A model generated the notes under the pieces. The model did no database searches. It saw nothing but the letters and a program-made list of their open reading frames with translations, and had not been told where the DNA came from. Shown here in pieces: positions 50,690-61,216 of a stretch of 64,000 nt of DNA; the stretch's first letter is position 1, and each line of letters begins with the position of its first letter. The stretch comes from Zonotrichia leucophrys gambelii (Eukaryota; Chordata; Aves; Passeriformes; Passerellidae). Made by a program: the position numbers and the translations under genes. The stretch covers positions 75,230,631 through 75,294,630 of the forward strand of contig NC_088172.1 of assembly GCF_028769735.1 (NCBI RefSeq), given 5' to 3'.

Positions 50690-50760
50690 CAGTGCTTCTC
50701 AGCCTGTGGTCTGTGGGCCACAAGTGCTCTGTCAGATGTCAAAGGGACTGCAAAATGACT
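50690..50760 (+). mobile_element. Possible hAT-type DNA transposon terminus
   Basis: The stretch beginning CAGTGCTTCTCAGCCTGTGG and continuing TCTGTGGGCCACAAGTG resembles the conserved terminal sequence of vertebrate hAT (Charlie-like) non-autonomous elements, which start CAGTGGTTCTCAACCTGTGGTC. Only one end is seen; I found no opposite inverted terminus or 8-bp duplication. It is either a decayed relic or a chance match. Confidence 0.4.
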
Positions 50761-52606
50761 GCAGACAATTTCTTGGGACAGACATATCCATCCTCACACA
50801 TGCCACAAAGGAGCGAAGACAACAGGCAGTGGGAGCAGAAGGCAAATTGAGGACACTGTGCTACAACTCAGTCCTCCATGGGGCGGTCCAAAGGTGTTTA
50901 TTGCTCTTTCAAAGAAACAAATAAAAAAACAGCCAGACTAGCCCCACAGACACAAGAGGCCCATCTCTGCACATCTCCAAGGACATGATGGAGGAAATGA
51001 CTGTGCCCCAATCTGTGTTGGTAATAGTATCCCCCACGTCTCCCAGGTGGAAGGCAACAGCCTTCCATCCCAAAGTTGGCATCTGCAAACAACCGGTTAC
51101 CAATTCTGCTGAATTGGCTTCCCACAAATTAGCAAAACAGGCCAAAACCCCAGACAAAATGAATCACAGCAGAAACATTCTGCTTTTTAGAGACAGAATG
51201 CCACTAACTTCTTTCCCCAGCCCTCTCTGAGCTGAGCAGGACTTTACAAAAGTGACCACAGGAGGAATTTTCAGGGCGGTCACTCTCTGTTTCAGAGACC
51301 TTCCCTTGGGATGGGTGGCACAGTTTGAGGCCTGAGTCAAGCTGTGGTTTAAGCTGATTAAGGTGACTATCTCTGGTGACCCATGGTGCCAAGCCCTGAT
51401 CCCATGCAGCTCGTGGGCAGCATAATGGGAGCACAGGACTCCAGGAAAAAAGCACCTTCAGATTCACTACAAAACTCATCTGGAGCAGTCAGGCAGGACA
51501 ATATTTTTTAATGCTTTTTGATTTGTTTTGAGTGTTTGTTGCTGTGTATGATGGACTATTTCTCCAGCCAGTATGAGTTGGACTATAAGCCCAACTGGAT
51601 GACTTTTGAAAGTTGAGGTTCCACATTCCCATCCTGATACTGAAGACCCCATGTCCTCCCTCCTCTTCCTCCTCCTCCTCCCCCTCCTCCTCCTCTGTGC
51701 TGCATCTGATTTCCACAGGCTCGCCCTGCCTTCTGAGTAGATGCTTTGCTCTACCCTGCACAAGCACAGAGGGAAGCAGAAGGGGCAGATCTGGCCCATT
51801 TTTCCCCAGGCCACACTCTTATCTTCAATGTGCTCTTCTCAAGGACACATGGATCTGGTTTTCCCAGACAGCAACAGTGGGTTGGAGTCTCCACCAGGGC
51901 AAATCAGCACAAGGGCTTGGAGGTCTGCCAGCATGGTCTAGCCTCTTAGACACATTTCCTCTGAAAAGCAAAGAATAGGAGATTTTGGAAAACACCTGGT
52001 GTGATCAGGGCCCAGCAACCAAGATAAACCTTGATATAGCAGTAGCTTGCACGGATCCAGATGCTCAGGAGAAGTTTACTCCAAGCTTTTTGGGAACGGG
52101 GTGCTTTGGACTACCTGGATGTCTATGGCAAAAGACCTCAGAATTGTCAATAGCTTCATTCCCACCTCCAAATTACAGTGTAGCAGTTAAGAGTATGAGA
52201 AACCCAAGTAACCCAACTCGGTAGTTGTCCCCATGCTACTCCTCTCTATACTAAAATGTGTTTTAAGCTGACAGTGCTGTATTTATAGAATACAGCAGTT
52301 TATAGATTAGCAGTTACTGTGCAACACCCTGGAAGAGCCGTTGAGGAGGCAGAAATAGGCATTTTGCTGTCTAGGAGGGCAGCACAGAGCCTCGGGGATA
52401 AACAGATCCTCAGGCAGCATGCAATAGTGAGGGAAGCTAAGGCCTGAGTGGCCATTGCTGACTTTAGAGTTAAGAGCCTGTTGATATGAGTGACAGCTCA
52501 GAGGCCTCATTGCAGCATAAATTCAGGCTACAAACAATGCAGGGGCTTTTTATATTAACTTCAGATATTTAGGGCTCTCTTCATTTAGGCCAGAAATGTG
52601 AGAAAC
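50761..52606. other. Non-coding unique DNA
   Basis: No exon is recognised. Frames at 51476-51814 (minus) and 51613-51978 (plus) overlap a CTC/CTT tract and are artefacts of it. Confidence 0.55.
51656..51697. repeat. (TCC)n-type pyrimidine tract
   Basis: An imperfect trinucleotide run of CTC/TCC. On the minus strand it reads as acidic Glu-rich or Arg-rich peptides depending on frame, which explains the long minus-strand frames here. Confidence 0.9.
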
Positions 52607-52623
52607 TTTTTTTTTTTTTTTTT
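52607..52623. repeat. T17 homopolymer followed by ACAG
   Basis: Seventeen thymines run into ACAG at 52624-52627. The combination resembles a strong polypyrimidine tract and splice acceptor on the plus strand. On the minus strand it is an A17 run with no recognisable retroposed body before it. No coding exon follows. Confidence 0.7.
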
Positions 52624-52627
52624 ACAG

Positions 52628-55119
52628 TGAAAATATAGGAGATAAGAACAGCCTGGATCAAATTAAGCCTCCATCTCGCCCAAAGTTTTCTGGCAGGCTG
52701 GTTTCTGGTTGCCTCTGAGACAAAAGAAAGAAGCTTTGCATCAGTAGGATAATGTGCTTCCAAAAGAGTTTCTTCCTCAGAAGTTGTCTCTCTTGCTCAG
52801 AAGTTGTCTTCTGCCTTGAGGCAGGGTGGTTTCTGTCCAAAGCTACTTGATTTGACTTTGTTCTTTGTTTATTTTCAGCTCTGCAGGCTGTCACTGTGAA
52901 TAATGGGTCTTTGGTGCTGGAACACAATTCTCAGATGAATATTGTCTTCCATGGTAAATTCCAGGGCTGCTCAATTGCAGAATAAATCTTACCTTCACGG
53001 AGGGGGTGGCTGGTGTCTTTGGGGATGGGACAGGGTGCCTGTACAGCACCTCCCTGCCCATGCACAGAAGTCATAGCTCCTTGCTGAAGTTCTGCCTGCA
53101 AGGGCCAGGCCCTCCTCAGCCTGAGCTATGAGCTGGGCCTGCCTGAAGCTCTCCTGAGCTCCACACTTGGGAATCTGCTGCCACATGGTGGCATACACTC
53201 TCTCTTCCCGGCCCTGGGAATCCCTCCTTGGCTTCCAAGAGGTAGCACATGTGGAAAGAGCACTTCTGAGCTCTGCATTGCCACTAGCTCACTGAGTTTC
53301 CAGGCACCCGTTCTGGAGCTGCTGGAAGCTTTTCCAAGAGCATTGTTTCCTGCTTGAAGCAACACAAACATATGAGGAATGCTGGCAAAAAATCTGAGAG
53401 GATTCCACATGCTTTGGGGTCAGCAGGTAGGATTTGTTAGTGAAAGACCTTTATCTAACCTGAAAACACTAGAAGTATTTCCACCAAGCAGACCAAGGTC
53501 TGCATCCATCTCCTTGAATTTCTGCTCTGCAGCAGATGCAAAGACAACAGCAGGCAGGAAAAGAAACTATAGAGGTCATTCCTGTTCCTGACCAAGACTG
53601 ATAAGCAGAAAGGTGATTGTCACAGGAGTTAGTGGAGAGCATCACTTGCTCTGTGTGCAGCACTGTCAGTTTTCAATGCTGTGTTTCTCTCCTTGAGGCC
53701 ACAGGTTGCTTTGTCCTGGCTCAGGCAGCTGCATGCTAGAGGATGCATTTGCAAGGCAGCTGCTCAAAACAAGGCTGACTGCTTCCTTCCGGAAGGGTGG
53801 TGGCACCCGTGGGTGGGAAATCCCTGGGAAGTGCCCTGGGGCCACCTCTGCACTGCAGGCTGTGAGGCAGCACGCTCAGAGCCTGGTGCTCACAGGGTGC
53901 CCTGTGCACGGGGCTGGACATGGCAGCTTGGCACGGCAGGCTTGGCTGGTGGGACATGCAGGGAGCCATGCAGCCAAAGAGGGAGGGTGGCAGAGCAAGG
54001 CACCTGCCCACAGGGTCGCCTCAGCACAGCCACTTGGTTTGAAAAGAACTTGGGGGAACTGGGCCCAAACCAATAATGCCTGGAGTCTGCAACAGAAAGA
54101 CTGATGCCTGGCATTGACAGCATTCCTGCTCTCCTCCACATCAAGACAAAGCTGAAGTCCATCCAGCAGCAGCTCCTGGAGGCAGGAAAAATAGAGATTC
54201 TGTGAAAATGGTGAGTTGCCATGGACTTTCCTCCCATCCCACCACAGCCCATGCCCAGTGGTAAAAGCTGCACCTATTTCTTCTTCCACCTATTTCTTTC
54301 TTCACCCCTGCTGCAGTCCTCTGACAGTGGGAATAATGCAGGGAGCAACACAGGATGGGCACAGTGACACTGGGAGCAGTAAAGTGTGAGAAAATAAGGA
54401 TGGGAAGGTGTGGCCCCTAGGGAGAGACTGTCCAAGAAGCAGAATGGAGAAAGAAAAAGGAATAAAGATGCTGTGGGCAACACATTAGGAAACTCTGTGC
54501 ACTGTGGTGGGGTCTTAGTGTGGGCAGGACACTGGTGCCCAGAGGCACTGGGTACTCCGGCCTGCAGAACAGGCACTGGAAGAACCATCTCTCCTGCAAG
54601 CCTAGGAGATGCCTTCATGACACATCACAGAGCTGCCCCACCTTCTGCTTCTGCTGTTCCTCAGCTGGCTGAGCTGTAGGAGAGGAAGTGATGGCCAAGG
54701 AAGGGGATTTTGCAAATGTTGGGACAAAATGGGCAACAAGGCTGTTAGAAGGTCAGCCACTGACATTCCATATGGTTTGATATGGTATGGCAGTACTTGC
54801 AGACAAGAAGGAGGCTTTAAGATTACCAGTATCCAGCTGTGGAGCATGCCAGCAGCCAGGAAGAGCCCTGGGACCAAGCCATGGCTGGCATGGCAGCAGT
54901 CAGGCCACTTATTGTCGGCTGTGCCTCTCTTCCTCTCCTCAGGGAGATGGGCTAGCCCTCTGCCCCAGACCCTCTGTCCTCATTGCTGCTCTCTGCTCTT
55001 GCCTGCTGCATGTTGTTTCGTGGAAGAGGAATCACTGTGTGGGGCAGAGCCCACGTGTGCCCCGGGAGAGCTCAGACAGCCTGGGGGATGAACGGTGCTG
55101 GAAGGTGCTGCAGGAGGGC
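52628..55119. other. Non-coding unique DNA
   Basis: No gene is recognised. A 15-bp near-exact direct repeat, CTCAGAAGTTGTCTC/T, recurs 20 bp apart near 52776-52811. Mutually overlapping frames on both strands at 53681-54289 indicate chance. Confidence 0.55.
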
Positions 55120-55425
55120 TCGGGGTGATTGCGCACCGAGGCACTGTGTGAGCGGGAAAACACATCAGAGGGTGTCTCCCTTTCATCTCCCTGCTCCGAG
55201 CAGACGGCTGCGGAGCATCTCTTCCAAGGACAATATGGGGCGAACTCTAATAACCTCGCGGAGCGGAGCCGTGCCAGCGCTCCCAGTGGCCGCTCCGGCG
55301 GCAGCTAAAGGGGCGCCTTCTCCGCTTCCACCCTAATTGCCCTTAATTGGCTCCTGCCTGCTGGCAACAGAACGGCGAGGGCTCTCCAAGGATCACTGCA
55401 CCACAGTGACAGCGTTCGGAGAAGG
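55120..55425. promoter_or_regulatory. Compact CpG cluster with paired TAATTG motifs
   Basis: I count about twenty CpGs in roughly 280 bp, far above the surroundings. They include CTCGCGGAGCGGAGCCG and CCGGCGGC. It ends in two TAATTG homeodomain-type sites (55334-55339 and 55344-55349) exactly 10 bp apart, one turn of the DNA helix. A frame at 54983-55336 crosses it but has no recognisable domain. CpG density points to a germline-unmethylated promoter or enhancer. Confidence 0.5.
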
Positions 55426-58400
55426 ATTGCCGGCCCCTGCCTTCCCCACCTCCATCACACTCTTCCCCACCCATCAGAATACAATAACCTTTCCAAGCAG
55501 GAGATTTTTCTGTCAGTACAGATCTTTTTCCTTCCAGGCCCTGCTGTGGAGGGGCCTTGCCAGGGAGCTGGGGCAGGGAGCAGGGCAGGGTCTGTATCCT
55601 GTATCCAGAGGAAGGGGTGTGTGCTGCCCTTGGGCTGAGGGGGATGTAAGCATTGTCCCTTCATACAACACTGTGGCCATGGTGTCCAACAGCACCTGAG
55701 TGCAGTGAGTCCTGCTGCTCTGCTGTGTGCCAGGGCTTCCCAGGCAGGGGACCAGAGCTTTGAGGTCCCCCACTGCAGAACCAGTCCACAAAATCCCCAT
55801 TTTCCTAGAGAGAGGTGCTGCTGTCCCAGGGCAGCCAGGTGGGAATGGGGCTGCATCCCAGTGCGATCTCCTGGCTACGGCCTGCACGGTTATCTTGGAG
55901 ATGTGGAGAGGCGGTTGGGAGGGCTCCTCACTGTCCCTACTCACTGTCCCAGTGCTGGGTGAGGGCACACAAAGCAGAGGGTCCCCTAAACTCCCATTCC
56001 TAGGAGGATTCTCCAGGACAAGCTGGCCCTTGGCTCATCTAGCTCTGGTTTCCTGTGGCAGACCACCCTGCACTTTCCCCTCTCTGCCTGACACCCACAC
56101 AAGCCATCCCCTCATGACAACAGGAGGATGGGAAGCCACAGCACAAAAGGCACCTTGTAGCTCTGACCAGGCCCATCCCCATCAGACTGCCTCCCTGCTC
56201 CTGCTTCCAGCCAGGACAAACCCTTGCTGCAGCAGCAAAATGTAGCCAAGCATTTCCCAGACCCTCATGGCTGCCCGCAGCCCAGCCAGGGCCAGCACCT
56301 GCAGGCAGCGGGCATCACATGGGCAACACGTTCCACGGCAAGCTGGCAGGGGCATGGAAGTGCAAACAGGACACAAATTCAGTTCTGATGGAGGGAGCTG
56401 CAATGTCTTTCCCACTGAGGTTATTTTTAAACTGTTTATCAAAGGCTCACTGCTCTTGGCAGCAGGGTGGGCTATTTTTGGATGCCTGCTTCACCTCTCC
56501 ACGGAGATATGCTGGCTAGCAAAGGCTTGCCCTTCTTTTGCCTGGCACCCTCAGACCGCCCGTGGTCTCTGAGGTTTGCCCTGCTATGGTCACTGCTGTT
56601 TGCTTCCTCACACGTCCAGGGACGTTTTAAGCAGGAGGTCTGAGCTCAGGCACAGCCTCCTTATGAGCCCTTGTTAGCAGAGCCCCTCATCCTTTCCTGC
56701 TGTCGGTGGTGACACTGCTGCTTGGGTATGGGCAAAATACACACTTATGCCTACTGCTCTCCTTCAGCATTGGTGGAATTTGTCCTGACCTAAGTTTGGC
56801 ACCCTGGAGCTTTGCATTCAAGTTTTTTTTTTCTCTGCTACTGGCTTTCCACTTGTTGCTGCCGCGTCTCTTTGCCCATCTAGAAGAGCAAGGCCAGGTT
56901 TCTCTACTCCCTGGGATTGCTGGGACAAGTAATTGGGACAGGGTGACTGAAAATTTAACACTGTCCTCACAGGGCTTCTCCTCTATGGATGGATGAAGGA
57001 CATGACAAGTTTCACTGAGGTGCAGCATTGGCAAAGGTGGTCTGGTGAGGCAGGGCTCAAAGCAAGTGCAGGGAGGCAACAGGGGTGTGTGGAAGTGCAG
57101 TAGCTGGGTGTTGGAATCAGTGAAAGCACAGACTGGAATGGGAATGCAAAGCAAGCCATCAGGCTCTGAAGTTAATAATAGGCTGTCTGAGTCTTGACTG
57201 TGTAAAAGAAAATCAGTCCTTAAAAGAAGCTCACTGGCAGAGTGCTTGGCCCTAACAGAATTATCCACAGGAGCCCAAACAAATGACTGGCCTCATTACC
57301 GACCCGCAGCCTCGAGCATGGCTTGAGACACGCTGGGCTCTCATAAAGGAATCAGCACTGTCCACACTGCCCCTGCAGTACCAGAGAAAAGGACTTGGAG
57401 AAGTTTCCCAAGAACATCAACAAATTCGGGGATTTCCTTTTGTTAGCAAAGCACAAACCTTCTGCTGAAGGAAGATTTTCTTCATTCAAATATGATTTTG
57501 GAGAGCCAAAGGCACATGCAGGCCAGGAGATTCTCCTCCGGGAATGAGGACAGAAGAAAGGCAGTGCTGGCATGTGCAAGGTTTGTACTCATTTGTGAGA
57601 TCTGTACTCAAAGAGAACGGATGTGTCCTTTTTTACAGGAAGGGACTGGATGAAAAGGTGAAAACCACTTTCTTGGGCTGGTTAGAAAGCTTCAAGCTAT
57701 GCAAGCACACATAATTGTACTCTCCACCCCTGAGAGTTAATGGTCAGACTTCCCTGAAATGAGAGACTGGCCCAGGCTTAGGAGAAAATGAGGTGGAGCC
57801 CATTGTGATCTGTGACATCCACCACCCAGTCAGCTCTGTGGCCTCACTGGTCACCATCTCCATGGGTAAGATAGTCAGAGAGGACTGGAATTGCTGCCAG
57901 ACCAACAGCAAAGAGCTCAGGGGAAGCATTCTCGGGGTAAGGAATCAAGGGACAAATGCCAAGGTGGAAACCCAGGTGAGGGAAGGGAGATGCACCTCCA
58001 CACTGCAGACACAGAACTATATCCAACAGCACCCACAAGTGCTGGAGTGTGTGTAACACTGTTGTGCCAGCACAGGGCAGTGTGTCTGGGAAAACAGGCA
58101 TTCTGATTTCCAAGCAAGTCAGGAATAAAATGGGCAAGGTCACCGAGCAGCTCCTTCAGACGCACCAGGGGAGGGGACAGCAGCATGTGGCTGGCTGTGG
58201 GGGCCAGCACTGTGAGCATGGCCAGGACAAGCTGCACAGGGAGCTCATGCTCATGGAGCAAGTCCTGCTGGTGCACTGGGGCTGCTGGCACAACATGGAT
58301 TGCTGGCAAGAGGTCTCACTGAGGCAAGTTGCCCCTTGACCTCTGTGGGCATGTTGGATGTGAGCAGACATTCCCGTGGCGAGTGAAGGTGATGCCATGG

Positions 58401-58812
58401 GGTACAGTCAGAAAGACACTTTCACCATGAGATGGTGCAAAGAAAAAAAAACATACCCTTGATCTTTTCTCCCAGTAACAGGGAGACTCACTGTGAGCGG
58501 TGGGGTGATTGGGAAGTCTAGGCCAGGCCATGAGAACCTGAGCCTGCCTGGATGAGGGATGAGTTCACTGATGGATGAGTTCACTGTTCCCAGCCAGAGA
58601 ACTCAAGAGGACACAGTTTCTGGAAAGGAAATAAATGGAAGGCAAAAATGAAAAGAAAAAAGTAAGAGTATCTCGTGCTGTTGCTTGTGGCAGCAGTTCT
58701 CTGGCCACAGAGAGCAACACGCAACTTTCCCAGGCCTTTCTGGGAAGGGCTGTGAGAAGAACAGAGAAAAGAATGATAAATAATTCTTATCTTAACCTGC
58801 TGCACCTGTCAT
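55426..58812. other. Non-coding DNA, some unexplained open frames
   Basis: Frames of 85-193 codons occur on both strands (for example 55727-56245 plus, 56687-57268 minus, 57917-58309 minus). None has a domain I recognise, and several mirror one another on the opposite strand. GGATGAGTTCACTG occurs twice at 58557-58570 and 58573-58586. The segment 57780-58340 has open frames on both strands for several hundred bases and may be a decayed repeat I cannot name. Confidence 0.5.
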
Positions 58813-59156
58813 TGTGAACATGTGGAATGTGTTATGGAGATTTGTTTACCAAAGGGTGATTTCTTAATTAGCCAATGGTGATGGTGTTTTAATTAAAGGA
58901 CCAGTTAGGTCCAGGTGTATCGTAACTGTCTATAAAAGCAATGGGTTTCTTAATAATGATATAATATAATATAATATAATATAATATAATATAATATAAT
59001 ATAATATAATATAATATAATATAATATAATATAATATAATATAATATAATATAATATAATATAATATAATATAATATAATATAATAATTGATCAGCCTTC
59101 TGTGAATCATGGAGTCAATGCTAATTATTACCTGTTCAGGGATGCCTGGCAGCCAC
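58813..59156 (+). mobile_element. LTR of an avian (songbird-type) endogenous retrovirus, expanded by a microsatellite
   Basis: The sequence from about TGTGAACATG reads like the U3 region of songbird ERV LTRs as I remember them. TTCTTAATTAGCCAATGGTG has a CCAAT box at 58872-58876, and TATAAAAG lies 55 bp further on at 58931-58938. After the (ATAAT) array the sequence resumes with LTR-like 3' sequence (TGATCAGCC, GAATCATGGAGTCAATGC, ATTATTACC). No internal retroviral genes adjoin it, so it appears to be a solo LTR. Clear target-site duplications were not found; the 3' limit (CA at 59155-59156) is a guess. No intact AATAAA remains. Confidence 0.6.
58961..59085. repeat. (ATAAT)25 microsatellite
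   Basis: Twenty-five uninterrupted copies of ATAAT (125 bp) lie 22 bp after the LTR TATA box, where the polyadenylation signal would be expected. Perfect length suggests a young, highly variable locus. The minus-strand frame reading repeated Ile-Ile-Leu-Tyr-Tyr (58889-59194) is an artefact. Confidence 0.98.
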
Positions 59157-59880
59157 AGTCCCTGTAAGCAAGATTCACAGATTAGTGCAAGCAAAACTCA
59201 TAGATCCCCCTCAAGCCTGGAGTCAAAGTCCACTTGGTTGCCTTCTGCCCTGGGTCACCTACAAAGGAGAGACAGAGAAAAATGCATCAGAGGGCTTTGC
59301 ACAGTACTATGGCCAAGAGTCTGCCATAGTACCTTTGCCTTTCTGAGGCCATAACAATACAGGGGTAGATTTCCCTGATATCAATGCAAAGAACTCAGGC
59401 TGGAAGAGCTGGGGGAAAAGAACTTGGTGCAAGGTGGAGAAGAGACAGGAATTCAAAGGAACAGGGGGAGAGGAACATTGTCCTGGATATCACAGGGGAC
59501 ACTAACAAACACAAATTTAAGCACCCCGTGCACACTACTGTTGTGCAGAAGGGTCCTGGTGTGTCCCTTTTGATCCTCCATCCATCATTTGAGTTGACAA
59601 CATACAGACCTGGCATTTAGGCTAACATCTGACCGTGTTTCTGTCACAGAGCTCCTCATCACCAGCCACCACTGTGTTTTGTACAATATCTTGATGGGTC
59701 AGCCACCTACCTCAAAATCCGGGCCCGGCCACCCAGCCCTGTGTGTCACAGCAAGACCCTGGTGTGACACAGGGGAGGAGGGGAAGCAATGACTTAATCC
59801 ATGCTGGCAGAGGCCCAGGGGTCCCAGCCCCACCTGGCAGCAGAACCCTGCTGCCCTGGGCAGTGGGAGCCGGGACAAAG
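59157..59880. other. Non-coding DNA between LTR and GC-rich island
   Basis: No gene or repeat is recognised. GC content and CpGs rise towards the right-hand end. Confidence 0.55.
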
Positions 59881-60029
59881 GCACAGTGGCAGGCACAGCA
59901 GCTGCAGGGAGCACGCTGCCCCCCCATGGGGGACATGCTCCCTGCCTGGCACGGACACCGTCCGCTCCTCCTTTGTGGCCTGGAACAAAGAGCAGAAGGA
60001 GGGAAGGAAGTGACTTCTCTGGAAGCGAT

Positions 60030-60690
60030 TGTGGCGGTGGGATGAGCACCCATCTCCTTCCAAACAGAGCAGTGATGCCCGGCCCTTCTCTCATCCCCTA
60101 TTGCCTCCTATTCACTACTGGCATCGCCTCTTTCTGCGCCCTCCGCCTCTCCTTATGCAACAGGGCGAGTGGGAAAAAAAGAAGCGCAAAGAAAGCCGGA
60201 GCGAGGGAGGGAGGAAGCCGATGGGGCACTGGCTGGCAGGCAGACAAGGAGCGCGGCAGGGGCGGCCGGGAGCCCGGGACACGCGGCCCTGCCAGCCCTG
60301 CTGGGCTGCGGGCACCTACGTGCGGCCGGCAACGTGCGGCCAGCGGGGCCGGGCACACACAGCCTGCCAGAGCCCTGCCCTCGGCCGGGGCTCCCTGCAC
60401 CAGCCCCAGCCCCGGCGGGCAGCACGGCAGCTGGGGGGACAGCGGCTGCCTGTCCCCGGCCAGCCCCAGGGAGGCCGCGTCCCCGCACACATCCCCGGCC
60501 GCTGCCATCCAGGGGCTCGCAAGCTCCCAAGCGGGCAGGGCGGTGTGGCTCTGTGTCGCCGGCCGAGCTCTGTGTCACCGGCCGGGCACAGGGGGGTGTG
60601 TCTGTGTCACCAGCCGGGCACAGGGGGTATGCCGCTCTGTGTCACCGGCTGGCCTGCCTGCCCTGACCTGAGAGGGAGAAGTGTGACCTC
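60030..60690. promoter_or_regulatory. GC-rich CpG island
   Basis: CpG-dense DNA with GC-box-like words (GGGGCGGCCGGGAGC) and purine-rich 5' sequence (60170-60220). Frames of 261 and 397 codons on the plus strand and several on the minus run through it. They are Pro/Ala/Arg/Gly-rich with no domain, and the 397-codon frame ends inside a GGGAA microsatellite. It is probably a promoter or other unmethylated element; no TATA box or first exon was recognised. Confidence 0.55.
60548..60654. repeat. 33-34 bp GC-rich minisatellite
   Basis: A unit around CTGTGTCACCGGCCGGGCAC and a G-run recurs with starts near 60548 (short), 60567, 60600 and 60634 (short). There are two full and two partial copies differing by a few bases. 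It lies at the edge of the CpG island and is likely length-variable. Confidence 0.85.
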
Positions 60691-61027
60691 CGCTGTCCCA
60701 AGGCCACATGCCTCCTCCCGCTGGCCTGTGTGCGATGCCGTGCTGGGGATCACGCTGCTGCTGGTGCTGCTGCTTGTGTCAGCAGTTTCAGAGCGGTTCC
60801 CAGCCTGGAACAGCTCCCACACAGCGCCAAAGCTCCTTCTCTCCGTTGAAACCCCTGCATCCTGGCCACCTCCTGCACCCCTCTTTGGGAGCGTCCTGCC
60901 CTACTCCCACTTCTCACCCACCAATTCAGGAGTAAAAGGAAGTGACACTTTACCCCTCACTCAAAAATGCCTCCCCAAATCACCCAACTTTCATATTACA
61001 CACTCACACACTATTTCCCCTATATTA
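60691..61027. other. Non-coding DNA between island and purine tract
   Basis: No gene is recognised. A Cys/Leu-rich plus-strand frame starts at 60708 (TGCTGCTGGTGCTGCTGCTTG region) but has no supporting context. Confidence 0.5.
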
Positions 61028-61216
61028 AGGGAAGGGAAGGGAAGGGAAGGGAAGGGAAGGGAAGGGAAGGGAAGGGAAGGGAGAGGGAAGGAAGGAAGGG
61101 AAGGGAAGGGAAGGGAAGGGAAGGGAGAGGGAAGGGAAGGGAGGAGGGAAGGGAAGGGAAAGGGAAGGGAAGGGAAGGAAGGAAGGGAAGGGAAGGGAAG
61201 GGAAGGGAAGGGAAGG
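61028..61216. repeat. (GGGAA)n-type polypurine microsatellite
   Basis: A 189-bp tract of GGGAA units with interruptions by GAGAGGG and GGAAGGAA blocks. It is purely purine on the plus strand, able to form triplex (H-DNA) and G-quadruplex structures. It generates long artificial Gly-Lys-Glu-Arg frames (plus) and Ser-Leu-Pro-Phe frames (minus). The interruptions imply an older array than the perfect ATAAT one. Confidence 0.97.

Noticed and set aside
51476..51814. Glu-rich or Arg-rich minus-strand frames
   Set aside because: Caused by the CTC/TCC tract at 51656-51697.
55727..56245. 172-codon plus-strand frame
   Set aside because: It overlaps minus-strand frames of similar length, has no domain, and shows no exon boundaries with supporting context.
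58889..59194. Minus-strand 101-codon frame of repeated Ile-Leu-Tyr
   Set aside because: Pure translation of the (ATAAT)25 microsatellite.
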